The notes under the pieces are model-generated. The model was given only the letters and a program-made list of their open reading frames with translations, was not told the origin of the DNA and ran no database searches. This document shows, one piece after another, positions 50,926 through 59,816 of a stretch of 64,000 nt of DNA (positions are counted from its first letter, which is position 1; the number at the start of each line of letters is the position of its first letter). The DNA comes from SHVO01 sp050246995. Its GTDB lineage: Bacteria > Pseudomonadota > Alphaproteobacteria > Rhodospirillales > Rhodospirillaceae. Made by a program: the position numbers and the translations under genes. The DNA is taken from positions 248,001 to 312,000 of the forward strand of contig JBFWVA010000001.1 of NCBI GenBank assembly GCA_050246995.1, read 5' to 3'.

Positions 50926-53055
50926 TTACGGCGTGAGGGACGAGGCGATGACGTCGCACTTCGCCGTCATGTCCAAAAGCGCACCCGGACGCACGTTCTC
51001 CACCAAGTGCTGCAAGTAGCCGCTGTAGTTGTCCAGAGTCACATTGTAGGTGCCGTTGCCGCCGTCCAGGGCGCCAGCCGGAATCTGCACGCGCGCTTCG
51101 ATCTGCGGGACCGTGATTTCATACGAACCGCCGGCCGCGATTTCGGGGCTGGTCCACTCGATAACCTTCGCACCTGTGCCGGCATTGTAGAAGGTCAGCT
51201 TGGCCGGCGCCGGCGCCGCGCCGGTGTTCACGATCCGCATCCGCGAGGGGTATTCCGCGAACGATGCGGAATGCACGTTCATCAAATGCTTGGCGTTATC
51301 GCTTGGCGTCGCGGTGCCGCAGTTGGTGAGATTGGCGAGAACGCCAGCCTGATCGTTGTAGAGGACGTGCTGGGCCGAGCCCTTAAAGCTGCTGGCGACT
51401 TCGTAGGTGAAGTAGGCCCGGATGTCCGGCGCAACAGGGAAGCCGCCCTTGGTGGCATTGGCTTCGATGCTTCTCGCGGTGAACTGCAGCGCGGCGTGCG
51501 ACGGGATCGGCGGACTAACCCAATCGCCGACATAAGCGCCCGTACCGGCATCGCGCAGGGTGATTTTCACATTACCGGCCGCCGCGCTTGGATTGTAGAA
51601 GCGCAGGAGCGATTCGCCGAGCGCGGTCTGGCCCGCGAAGACGTTGTTGAACATGCGGCGGTTGACGCCCTGAAGTTTGTCCAGAGCGGCGCCGACTTGG
51701 ATCTTCGGCACCGTGATGCCGGAATCGGCGCGCGTGACGGCAATGCCGGTCGATTTGAGCGCGGCTTCGATCGCATCGACGGACAGCGTCGGATAGGCCT
51801 GACGGAGCACGGCAAACGCGCCGGCGACGAGCGGCGTGGACATCGAGGTGCCGCTGCGCGTGCCGTACCCGGAGCCAGACCCCTTGGCGCCCGACAGCGA
51901 AACGCCGGGCGCTACGAAATCAAGCGTGGCGGCGAAGTTCGACCAAGAGGCGACGGTGGTGCCGTTATCGATGGCGCCGACACCGATGGCCGAGGAAATG
52001 CATGCCGGCGTGGTGATCTTGCCGGTCTGGCCGCCGTTGCTGGCGGCGACGGCCACCGCGACGCCCTTTTGGCGCAGCATGTCGATCACCGACTTACGCG
52101 GATCATCATCACAGTAACCATCGCGCGACGAGCCGCCGACGGAGAGGTTCACCGCCGCGATCTTGAGTTCGATTGCCTTCTCGTTGACGTAGTCGAGCGC
52201 GTTCAGAACAGCGAGAGAGTCGGTGAGGAAGCAGGGCGCCGGATCCGGGCTGCATTCAGCTGGATCGGTGACTAACGAGAACACATCGATCGGGACGATT
52301 TTCGCGCCGCGCGCGACGCCGAAGACCGTCCCGTCGTTACCGGCCGCGAGCGAGGCGACATGGGTGCCGTGATCGCAGCGCGTGGAATCGCCGGGGCAAT
52401 TGGAGGCCGCGCCGGGGCCGATCTGCGGCGTGGCGCCCGATGGACACTGCGCGATGGTGGTCGCGCCGAAAGAGTTGGCGAAACAAGCATCGCCGACGCT
52501 CTTACCGGTGAGCGCGGGATGATTGATGTTGATACCGCTGTCGATGACAGCGATGGCCGTGCCGGCGCCGTCAAAGCCGCGGTCCCACACCGAGCCGAGA
52601 TCGATCGACGTCTGCGGAGCGGACAAACCAACAGCCTGCGCGCGTTCGGCCGGCGCGATGTCTGCGCGGCGTTCGCGGCGAATCAGGAAGATGCCTTCCA
52701 CGGACTTCTCGCCGGCCAGCGCCATCGCCTGCTCGCGCGTGACGGTCGCGGCGACATACGGAATGGTGCGGAAGCGGCGGACGCCGGCAACGCGAGCGCG
52801 ATCGAACGCGGGAGCGGCGTCGATGAACGCGGTCGCGACCGCGACACGCTGGCGGGAGGGGGAGAGGCGCGGCGTCCAGGCCGCGGCGCCGCCGCCGTCG
52901 GCCTTCATCCGGACAATGACCTGCGCCCGCCCGCCTTCGCCGATTTCCCTCAGCACATCCTCAACACCGGCGTGCGCGGACCCGGATACGAAACCGGCCA
53001 CGGCGACAGCGGCGAAAAGGGCGATGGGACGGAAGAGGCTGATAAATGAACGCAT
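50926..53055 (-). CDS. Secreted subtilisin-like serine protease (S8) with duplicated C-terminal domain
   Basis: This 709-residue protein has a signal peptide (SLFRPIALFAAVAVAGFVSGSAHA), a propeptide (about 30-140), and the S8 domain with Asp in IAVIDSGININHP, His in DHGTHVASLAAG, Asn in AVAASNGGQTG and Ser in GTSMSTPLVAGA. Cysteine pairs occur in the inserts. After the protease come two related segments of about 105 residues (about 480-590 and 590-705): SLLRFYNPSAAAGNVKITL / SRMRIVNTGAAPAPAKLTF, with DAGTGAYVGDW / NAGTGAKVIEW. ATG 53055 was chosen for the signal peptide. The target protein is unknown; glycan genes follow in divergence. Confidence 0.92.
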   Translation of the reverse strand: MRSFISLFRPIALFAAVAVAGFVSGSAHAGVEDVLREIGEGGRAQVIVRMKADGGGAAAWTPRLSPSRQRVAVATAFIDAAPAFDRARVAGVRRFRTIPYVAATVTREQAMALAGEKSVEGIFLIRRERRADIAPAERAQAVGLSAPQTSIDLGSVWDRGFDGAGTAIAVIDSGININHPALTGKSVGDACFANSFGATTIAQCPSGATPQIGPGAASNCPGDSTRCDHGTHVASLAAGNDGTVFGVARGAKIVPIDVFSLVTDPAECSPDPAPCFLTDSLAVLNALDYVNEKAIELKIAAVNLSVGGSSRDGYCDDDPRKSVIDMLRQKGVAVAVAASNGGQTGKITTPACISSAIGVGAIDNGTTVASWSNFAATLDFVAPGVSLSGAKGSGSGYGTRSGTSMSTPLVAGAFAVLRQAYPTLSVDAIEAALKSTGIAVTRADSGITVPKIQVGAALDKLQGVNRRMFNNVFAGQTALGESLLRFYNPSAAAGNVKITLRDAGTGAYVGDWVSPPIPSHAALQFTARSIEANATKGGFPVAPDIRAYFTYEVASSFKGSAQHVLYNDQAGVLANLTNCGTATPSDNAKHLMNVHSASFAEYPSRMRIVNTGAAPAPAKLTFYNAGTGAKVIEWTSPEIAAGGSYEITVPQIEARVQIPAGALDGGNGTYNVTLDNYSGYLQHLVENVRPGALLDMTAKCDVIASSLTP

Positions 53056-53393
53056 GGACTTGTCACGGCACACATACACAAACGCGCGCAACATCGCAGC
53101 TGTTGCGCGCCAACCCGTGAGAAACCATGCCGCCGGTTGATCCGGCGTTTTTACCGTGTGATCGGGGCGCATTATGGTGACCTTAGGTCCGCCTGTCTAC
53201 CCGCGAAGACAAAAAAGGGATGCTGAATTATTCTGTCGAATGCTTAAGTAATCGTGTATTATCAAAATGTTAGCGCATAGGTAGAAATGGCCGACCGGCC
53301 CACAGCGGCAACGCGCCGCAGTCCGGGACGCGACGACCGCGTGAATGCGCCATTTCTAGGATTGTTGCGACCTGACAATGGGTTAGGGGGAGC
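53056..53393. other. Divergent intergenic region between the subtilase and GT-C genes
   Basis: This 338-base stretch holds no credible gene. It contains an AT-rich patch (53220-53275) with TATTAT at 53257-53262, and an inverted-repeat structure (53282-53358) described separately. Confidence 0.6.
53282..53358 (+). promoter_or_regulatory. Possible structured leader of the GT-C gene
   Basis: A perfect 10-bp inverted repeat TAGAAATGGC (53282-53291) / GCCATTTCTA (53349-53358) encloses two small hairpins: GCGGC-AACGC-GCCGC (53305-53319) and ACGCG-ACGAC-CGCGT (53328-53342), both with five perfect pairs and five-base loops. The region would be read just after the candidate -10 at 53257-53262, and 35 bases before the start codon at 53394. 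It may be a folded 5' leader or a pair of distant operators. Confidence 0.4.
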
Positions 53394-55058
53394 ATGTCCG
53401 AGGGTGGGTTGACATCGCAGCAGCTGCGGCGCCGAGCCCCGGTCGCCCTGCTCGGCCTTTTAGCCGTGGCGGCGTATGGCGCCATCGCCGTTTTCAGCCT
53501 GTTCAACGCGCAAACTTTCACGGCTGAGGTCTCGGCCCTGGTTCGGGGCTGGTGGTACGCGACCGGCGCGGTGACCCCTTACTCCCCCGCAGATACACCC
53601 GCCGAAATGCCTTTGTACTTCTATGTGCTCGGATACTGGCAGCAGGCCGTGGGGGCCGGACATCTCTCGGGCCGGATCCTGTCGATCATCCTGGGGGCCG
53701 TCAGCGGGCTTTTGTTGTTTTCCATTTGCCGGAAGCTGACCGCCAATACCGCCGTTGCGGCCGCGGCCACGTTCATCTTCCTGGCCACGCCCTCAACCTC
53801 CTTCTTCTTCGCCACCGCCACGCCGGCCGCCACCGTCGCGGCGCTGCACCTCGCGGCGGTGGGAATGATTGTGCACGGCATGAGCCGGCCGCACGTGGCC
53901 TTCAGCGTGGCGATGGGCGCTGTCTGCGCGGCGCTCTATTTCACGCGTCAGGACATGGTTTTTGGAATCATCGTGCTCATTCCGCTGTATGTCACCGCCA
54001 TGGGGCGCGACCGCGCCCTGCATGGCGTGATCGTGCTCGGTGCATTCGCCGTGATCACGACCCTGATGATCGTGCTGTTCCCGGGAAAGTTCCAGGAGAT
54101 CGCGCTCAACCTTCCAATCCTTGGTCCCATGCTCGGCGACGCCGGGATCTTTGGGGCCGATTACACGCTCGTGATGCGCGGCACGCATGGCCCGCCGGGA
54201 CTTGGCGCGGCGCTGGAGCTGGAAAACCTGCGCGGACTGTTTGAGTCCTTCGTGCTGCCAAACGCGGGCACCATCCTTCTCGCGCTTATCCTTTTCGCGG
54301 CGGCGCGCGGCCCGTTGCGCGTGCTTTGGATCGCGCCGCTCTACTTTTTTTGGCTGGCGGTGACGCAGTACGCGAACCTGAGCGCCGCAAGCGCCTGCGA
54401 TACCTGCATGCATCCGGCGGCGCCGACGTTCATCGCGGTGGGCGCGCTGGCCGCCGCATTGACGCTGGCCACGAGCGGACGCTGGACGAAACGCCATGGA
54501 CTGACGCAAGGCGCGGCCGTGGCGATAGGCGCGATCGCGGCGGTCGTGATCAACACCTTCGCGCCGAGCCTTGCTTCTCATCCGCAAGCGAACTCATTCC
54601 CGCGCCCCATGCTGGACGGCCTGGCGGCGACCCCGGAACTTGCCGAGATCCCGGTGCTGACGCGTTGGGCTGGGACGCAGCTGAAAACAAGACAGCCGGT
54701 GCTCGTGATCCACGGGCTTGGGCGCAACGACGTGGCCGCCCTGCCCTACGCCGTCGCGGCCTCCGGCCATGCGATGCCGGCGGAAAGCCTGGACCTGATC
54801 GCGACAGAACGCACCATCAACCAAAGTCTGGTGGGTGAGATGCGGGAGTCGGTGCGCGCCGCGGTGGAGGCCGACGGCTTGTGGAGCGAGGAAACGATGC
54901 AGCGCTGGATCGAGAAGGATTACAACGTGATCCTGCTTCAGGACGACGCCAGCACGGCCGCGCTGAAAAAAGAGATCGAGGCCCGATTTGACCCGGCGGG
55001 CGCGACGCGTTACAGGGGCCGCAACATCCTTCTGTTCACACGCAAGCCGGCGGAATAA
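53394..55058 (+). CDS. GT-C type polytopic glycosyltransferase-like membrane protein
   Basis: This 554-residue protein has about ten membrane helices in the first 400 residues and a soluble C-terminal part. The first periplasmic loop (TFTAEVSALVRGWWYATGAVTPYSPADTPAEMPLYFYVLGYW) with acidic residues near a helix end resembles PMT/ArnT-like (GT39/GT83) transferases that use polyprenyl-phosphate sugars. No precise family was recognised. The gene leads a forward cluster with an aminotransferase and a glycosyltransferase fusion, which supports a role in glycan transfer. Confidence 0.8.
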   Translation: MSEGGLTSQQLRRRAPVALLGLLAVAAYGAIAVFSLFNAQTFTAEVSALVRGWWYATGAVTPYSPADTPAEMPLYFYVLGYWQQAVGAGHLSGRILSIILGAVSGLLLFSICRKLTANTAVAAAATFIFLATPSTSFFFATATPAATVAALHLAAVGMIVHGMSRPHVAFSVAMGAVCAALYFTRQDMVFGIIVLIPLYVTAMGRDRALHGVIVLGAFAVITTLMIVLFPGKFQEIALNLPILGPMLGDAGIFGADYTLVMRGTHGPPGLGAALELENLRGLFESFVLPNAGTILLALILFAAARGPLRVLWIAPLYFFWLAVTQYANLSAASACDTCMHPAAPTFIAVGALAAALTLATSGRWTKRHGLTQGAAVAIGAIAAVVINTFAPSLASHPQANSFPRPMLDGLAATPELAEIPVLTRWAGTQLKTRQPVLVIHGLGRNDVAALPYAVAASGHAMPAESLDLIATERTINQSLVGEMRESVRAAVEADGLWSEETMQRWIEKDYNVILLQDDASTAALKKEIEARFDPAGATRYRGRNILLFTRKPAE

Positions 55059-55091
55059 CGCCGCGCCTTCAAGACACGCGGCTTTCCCCCC

Positions 55092-56282
55092 ATGGCTCAA
55101 CGCCCCCCGTCCGATCCCAATCTCGCGCCGTGGCCCTTCTACGACGCCGACGAAATCCAAGCGGTGACCAACGTACTCGCGTCCGGCCGGGTGAACTATT
55201 GGACCGGCGATTTGGGCCGCGCTTTTGAAAATGCCTACGCGGCGCACTGCGGCGTGCGCTTCGGCCTTGGCGTGGCGAACGGGACGGTCGCGATCGAGCT
55301 GGCGCTGTACGGCCTCGGCATCGGTCCCGGCGACGAAGTCGTGGTGCCGGCGCGAACCTTCATTGCGACGGCGGCCGCGGTAGCGACACGCGGCGCGCGC
55401 CCGGTGGTCGCCGACATCGATCCGGTTTCACAGAACATGACCGCCGAGACGCTGGCGGCGGCACTCTCCCCGCGGACCAAAGCGGTGATCCCGGTGCATC
55501 TCGCCGGCTGGCCCGTGGAGATGGAGCCCTTACTGGCCCTTGCGAAGAGCAAGAACATCGCGGTCATCGAAGATGTGGCGCAAGCGCACGGCGCGAGCGT
55601 GAGTGGAAAGCCCGTCGGCGGATTGGGACACGTCGGCTGCTTCTCCTTCTGCCAGGACAAGATCATCTCCACCGGTGGGGAAGGCGGCATGGTGGTGACC
55701 GATGACGAAGCGATGTACCGGCGTATGTGGTCGTTCCGCGACCACGGCAAGAATTTTGCCGTCACCCATGATCCGAACGCGGGCGGCCACGGCGCGTTCA
55801 AATGGGTCGCCGACAGCTTCGGCACCAATTGGCGGCTAACAGAAGCGCAAGCGGCCATCGGCCTCGCGCAGTTGGCCAAGCTTCCCGCCTGGATCGCGCG
55901 GCGGCGCGCGAACGCCATGAAGCTGGAAGGCGCGCTCCAAGGATTGAACAGCGTGACCGTGCCGCGCGTTCCGGCGCACCTGATACACGCCTACTACAAA
56001 TACTATTTCTTCGTGAACCCGGCGGCGCTCAAGGACGGCTGGACGCGGGACCGCATCTGCAATGAGCTGATCGCGCGCGGCGTACCGGCGCGCGTGGGCG
56101 CCTGCCCCGATATCACCCGTGAGAAGGCGTTCGCCGATATGGGCCCGCAGCCCGCACACCCGGGCGCCGAATCCATTGAGGACCGCACGGTGCTGTTGCC
56201 GGTGCATCCGACGTTAACGCCGGAAAATATGAGGTTCATGACCGAGACGTTGCGCGCGGTCGTCACCGACGCGACACGGTAG
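55092..56282 (+). CDS. DegT/DnrJ/EryC1-family aminotransferase
   Basis: This 396-residue PLP enzyme has the family marks NGTVAIELALYGLGIGPGDEVVVPARTF, IEDVAQAHGAS, and the PLP lysine in FSFCQDKIISTGGEGGMVVTDD, followed by NWRLTEAQAAIGLAQL. Such enzymes transaminate keto-sugar nucleotides to amino sugars (PglE, WbpE, PseC type). It lies 33 bases after the GT-C gene and 56 before the fusion, so an amino sugar is a likely part of the glycan. Confidence 0.92.
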   Translation: MAQRPPSDPNLAPWPFYDADEIQAVTNVLASGRVNYWTGDLGRAFENAYAAHCGVRFGLGVANGTVAIELALYGLGIGPGDEVVVPARTFIATAAAVATRGARPVVADIDPVSQNMTAETLAAALSPRTKAVIPVHLAGWPVEMEPLLALAKSKNIAVIEDVAQAHGASVSGKPVGGLGHVGCFSFCQDKIISTGGEGGMVVTDDEAMYRRMWSFRDHGKNFAVTHDPNAGGHGAFKWVADSFGTNWRLTEAQAAIGLAQLAKLPAWIARRRANAMKLEGALQGLNSVTVPRVPAHLIHAYYKYYFFVNPAALKDGWTRDRICNELIARGVPARVGACPDITREKAFADMGPQPAHPGAESIEDRTVLLPVHPTLTPENMRFMTETLRAVVTDATR

Positions 56283-56338
56283 ACAAGCCTTCCGTTGATC
56301 GCTGGCGTTACCGCCGCGCTCGCCTGTATAACGAGTCC

Positions 56339-58189
56339 ATGAACAGCCCCGCTCCAGGCTCCTCCCTCCATGTGCTGCTGATCGAGCCGGACTTCCGCAC
56401 GCGCGAGGACGCCGGGCTGACCCGCGCCTACGACTTCGCCCGTCATCTGGCGCAGAGCGGACACAAGGTCACGATCCTCGCCGCGAAATCGAAGCGCGAG
56501 AAGGTCGCGCTGGAATCCATTACGCTGAAGACCGTCGGCGGCCCCGCGCCGGCCTTTGGGAAAGCGCATACGCGCGGCTTCGCGAGTAATTTCGCGAGCG
56601 CGGCGATATTCAATATCTGGGACATCAAAAACGTCGACGCCGTCGTCACCACGGACCGCCCGATCCGACTGTTGCCGCTCACAGCCTTTTTTGCTTTGTG
56701 GCGAGGCATCCCGATGATCCTCGACGTCATGCACGGCGCGCCCAAGGCCGCGCCGATGACCGCATCCTTCGGCGAAAAGTGCAGACGTGCGATCGAACGC
56801 GCATTTTACCGGCTTGGCGCCGCCGCGGCCAAGCGCATCACCACGGTGACCCCGGCCCTCAAGGACGACCTCACCGCCGAGGGGATCGCCGAGAGCAAAA
56901 TTTCCGTGAGCCTGCTTGGCTGCGATACCCAGACACAAGCGCCCGACGAACTGCCCGCGCGCATCGCGCAACTGCTGCCGGACGGCGGGCAAAGGCCTTA
57001 TGTCGTTTTCGCCGGCACGATGCCGCAGGGACGCGGATTGGAACGCGTGCTCGAGATCGCGGCGCAAATGAAGGATGAGCCGCTCAGTTTCATTTTCTGC
57101 GGCGACGGGCCGGCGCGCACGCAACTGGAAGCCGGCGCGAAAACCGCGGGGCTCTTCGGATCGTCGGTGATCTTCACAGGACCGGTGTCGCGCAGGGAAC
57201 TGCAGGCCGTGTTGCGCTTTTCCATCGCGGCCCTGGCCGATTGCGCGCCGGACGCGCGCGGGGGATTCCTGCTGGACGCGCTCGCCGCCGGTAAACCGGT
57301 GATCCTGCTTGGTCACGGCTGGCAGCGCGATCTGGTGGAAGGGCGCGGCGCCGGAATCAGTTTGCCCATCAACGCGCCGGCCGATGCCGCAAGGGAACTC
57401 GCTGATTTCCTGACGGACGGGGATGGTTTGAGGCGCGCAGGCCAGCAAGCGGCAGCGCTGGCGGCGGGACGGTTCAATCTGGACCGCGTCTGCGCCGAAT
57501 TCCGCAATCTCGTGCAAGATACTGTCGCCGCCGATCCGCGTGAGGCGGTCATGCGCCGGCGCACCCTGCGCACAAAACGCGCGCTGGATATCACGCTGTC
57601 GCTGACCGGACTGATCGTGCTGTCGCCGCTCTTCCTCCTGCTGATGATCGCGGTCTGGATCCGCATGGGCGGACCGGTGTTCTTCACTCAGCAAAGGACC
57701 GGCCTCCATGGCCGCTTCTTCAAGATCATCAAATTCCGCACCATGACGGGCGTTAAAGGCGCGGACGGGAAGCCGCTGGACGACGCGGCGCGGTTGACGC
57801 CGCTGGGTAAATTCCTGCGGCGCACCTCGCTCGATGAGTTACCTGAGCTTTTGAACGTACTCGCGGGAGATATGAGCCTTGTCGGCCCGCGTCCGCTGCT
57901 GCCGGAGTATCTGCCCTACTACGACGCCGAGCAGCGCCGCCGCCATGAACTGAAACCCGGCCTGACGGGCTGGGCACAGGTGAACGGGCGCAATGCGGTG
58001 TCCTGGGAAGAGCGCTTCAAGCTCGACGTCTGGTACGTCGATCATGTGAGCTTTGGATTGGATCTGAAGATCCTGTTGAAGACCGTAGGTGTCGCGCTGA
58101 GCGGTTCCGGCGTCAGCGCGGGCGATCACGCCACGATGCCAAGATTCGACGAAGTGATGGCCAAGCGCCAAGGCGCCGAAGATGTTTAG
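56339..58189 (+). CDS. Fused GT-B glycosyltransferase and monotopic phosphoglycosyl transferase
   Basis: This 616-residue protein joins two enzymes. Residues 1-385 are a GT4-like transferase (GLTRAYDFARHLAQSGHKVTILAAKSKR; YVVFAGTMPQGRGLERVLEIA; FCGDGPARTQLEAGAKTAGL). Residues 408-616 are a PglC/WcaJ-type sugar-phosphate transferase with its re-entrant helix (RALDITLSLTGLIVLSPLFLLLMIAVW), IIKFRTM, the catalytic RRTSLDELPELLNVL (D-E pair) and MSLVGPRPLLPEY, then GLTGWAQVNGRN. The C-terminal part would load sugar-1-phosphate on undecaprenyl phosphate and the N-terminal part add the next sugar. Confidence 0.92.
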   Translation: MNSPAPGSSLHVLLIEPDFRTREDAGLTRAYDFARHLAQSGHKVTILAAKSKREKVALESITLKTVGGPAPAFGKAHTRGFASNFASAAIFNIWDIKNVDAVVTTDRPIRLLPLTAFFALWRGIPMILDVMHGAPKAAPMTASFGEKCRRAIERAFYRLGAAAAKRITTVTPALKDDLTAEGIAESKISVSLLGCDTQTQAPDELPARIAQLLPDGGQRPYVVFAGTMPQGRGLERVLEIAAQMKDEPLSFIFCGDGPARTQLEAGAKTAGLFGSSVIFTGPVSRRELQAVLRFSIAALADCAPDARGGFLLDALAAGKPVILLGHGWQRDLVEGRGAGISLPINAPADAARELADFLTDGDGLRRAGQQAAALAAGRFNLDRVCAEFRNLVQDTVAADPREAVMRRRTLRTKRALDITLSLTGLIVLSPLFLLLMIAVWIRMGGPVFFTQQRTGLHGRFFKIIKFRTMTGVKGADGKPLDDAARLTPLGKFLRRTSLDELPELLNVLAGDMSLVGPRPLLPEYLPYYDAEQRRRHELKPGLTGWAQVNGRNAVSWEERFKLDVWYVDHVSFGLDLKILLKTVGVALSGSGVSAGDHATMPRFDEVMAKRQGAEDV

Positions 58190-58653
58190 GGCGTTGTATC
58201 GCTAAATGTGACCGTTCCGGCCGCAAGGCCGGCGGCGATATTGCCCGCGTCGAGCTGCGGCGCCTCCATCAAATTCACCTTACCGTGCTGCTGGACGATC
58301 TGCTTCGGCGCATTGGTCCAGGCGACGCGGTTGCCGACCGTAAGCTGCGCGATCCAGCGGGCATCCACGCCGCGCTTGCTGAACGAGAAATCAACCAGGC
58401 GTGGGCTGATGCTATAGAGCGGCGCTTCGCCCGCGTTGTACGAGCGCGGACCCGTGAGGGCGAGGCCGGTGCGGATCGGCGCCTTGAAGATCGATGGGCC
58501 GATCGGCGCGCGGAAATACGCAACAGCAGCCGCCCCGGTTTGCTGACGCCAACCGAGCATTGTGTGCGGATTGAAAAAATCGCGAGCCATCGCCGGGGCG
58601 GCGACGGACAACGTACAGGCGGCGGCGACCGCCGCTCCGATCCACTTCTGCAT
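58186..58653 (-). CDS. Exported protein of unknown function
   Basis: The 155-residue product begins with a signal peptide (MQKWIGAAVAAACTLSVAAPAMA). The mature part reads RDFFNPHTMLGWRQQTGAAAVAYFRAPIGP and later GPRSYNAGEAPLYSISPRLVDFSFSKRGVDARWIAQLTVGNRVAW, with no cysteine and no recognised domain. Its TAA overlaps the convergent fusion gene stop (TTAG). The start was set at the signal peptide; the frame is open to 58725. The interval 58654-58879 upstream shows no other gene. Confidence 0.75.
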   Translation of the reverse strand: MQKWIGAAVAAACTLSVAAPAMARDFFNPHTMLGWRQQTGAAAVAYFRAPIGPSIFKAPIRTGLALTGPRSYNAGEAPLYSISPRLVDFSFSKRGVDARWIAQLTVGNRVAWTNAPKQIVQQHGKVNLMEAPQLDAGNIAAGLAAGTVTFSDTTP

Positions 58654-58879
58654 CCGAGGAAACCCCAACTGCTGCTGAAAGGAATGTTGCCGAAGGGATT
58701 CCAGGCGCGCAACGACAGGCGTCAAAAAGTTCCCATGTTTTAATTATTTGATGCGCAAAATCGCGGCGAAGTAGCGCGGCGCGCGCGGTTCCACGGGACT
58801 TTTTCAGGCACTGCAATTTCTGGGGCGCGCGGGAGACGGTGCGTCTCGGAGTCGCACTGAAATTGCGGGGCGACTCGCG

Positions 58880-59737
58880 CTAAGAACCGGCGGCGTCGAC
58901 CGCGACCGCGGCCCGCAAACTCTCGAGCGCGGCGTCGCGCACGGCGCTCGCGGTATCGGGCGCGTAGATCAGATGCGCGGGGCGCACGAACTCCGGCGCG
59001 TTCTTCACCACATAGAGTTTCTTGCGCGCGAGTTCCTCGGCGACGACACGCGCGGGGAAATAGCCGGCGCCGCCGTGGGCGAGGATGTGCTTGAGCCCGA
59101 GATTGCCGAGGCTGACGTAGAGGCCGGCGGCGCTATAGCGTGGGAACTGCGCCGAATGCCAGGTGTCGAAATCCGGGCCCCAGTCGACATGCACATAGTC
59201 CGCTTCGCCGGGACCGCCATGGGCGGCCCGGGTCGCGACCATGATGAGACCCTCGTCCATCAATTTTTCGATCCGAAAGCCGGGACGCGCTTCCGGCGCA
59301 TACATCACCGCGAAGTCGAGCAAGCCGTCGGCGAGATAACGCATAAGCGATTCCGGCGTGCCGACCTGGGCGCGTACCGCAACATCGGGGCGGGCGGCGC
59401 GGAATTGTCCAACCCATTGGAGCAGAATGCGCTCCCACAAACTGAACTGGCCGCCAATGTTGAGCACGGCGGCCATCTCGGCGGGCAGCGCCACGTCCTG
59501 GCGCGCCTGCTGCAGCACATGAAGGAAGGTCGCGGCGTGGGGTTGGAACCGCTTGCCCGCCGGGGTGAGCATTACGCCTGACTTGCGGCGCACGAACAAC
59601 GACTGGCCGAGCAGAAGTTCGAGTTCCTTGATCCGGGCGCTGACGGTCGATTGGGTGACATTCAGCTCCTGCGCCGCGCGCACGAAGCTGCCCGCCTCCA
59701 CAACTTCCAAAAAGGTGCGTACCTGTTCGAGATCCAT
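58880..59737 (-). CDS. LysR-family transcriptional regulator
   Basis: This 285-residue protein has an N-terminal winged helix-turn-helix (LEQVRTFLEVVEAGSFVRAAQELNVTQSTVSARIKELELLLGQSLFVRRKSGVMLT) and a C-terminal effector domain. It follows the modABC genes by 79 bases on the same strand, so it could be transcribed with them, yet two operator-like dyads lie in that gap. The effector is unknown. No DNA-binding ModE domain or Mop domain is present. Confidence 0.93.
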   Translation of the reverse strand: MDLEQVRTFLEVVEAGSFVRAAQELNVTQSTVSARIKELELLLGQSLFVRRKSGVMLTPAGKRFQPHAATFLHVLQQARQDVALPAEMAAVLNIGGQFSLWERILLQWVGQFRAARPDVAVRAQVGTPESLMRYLADGLLDFAVMYAPEARPGFRIEKLMDEGLIMVATRAAHGGPGEADYVHVDWGPDFDTWHSAQFPRYSAAGLYVSLGNLGLKHILAHGGAGYFPARVVAEELARKKLYVVKNAPEFVRPAHLIYAPDTASAVRDAALESLRAAVAVDAAGS

Positions 59738-59747
59738 AGGCGGACTA

Positions 59748-59795
59748 TATCGGACAATTCGATACGAGACCCAGAAGTAATCCGATTATCCGATA
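59748..59795 (-). promoter_or_regulatory. LysR-type operator boxes upstream of the lysR gene
   Basis: TATCGGACAATTCGATA (59748-59764) has five-base inverted arms and fits the T-N11-A pattern. TAATCCGATTATCCGATA (59778-59795) contains a second T-N11-A and a CCGAT repeat. The two are about three helical turns apart. Autoregulation is probable. Confidence 0.55.
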
Positions 59796-59816
59796 CATTA
59801 CCCGGTGGGTAAGTTT

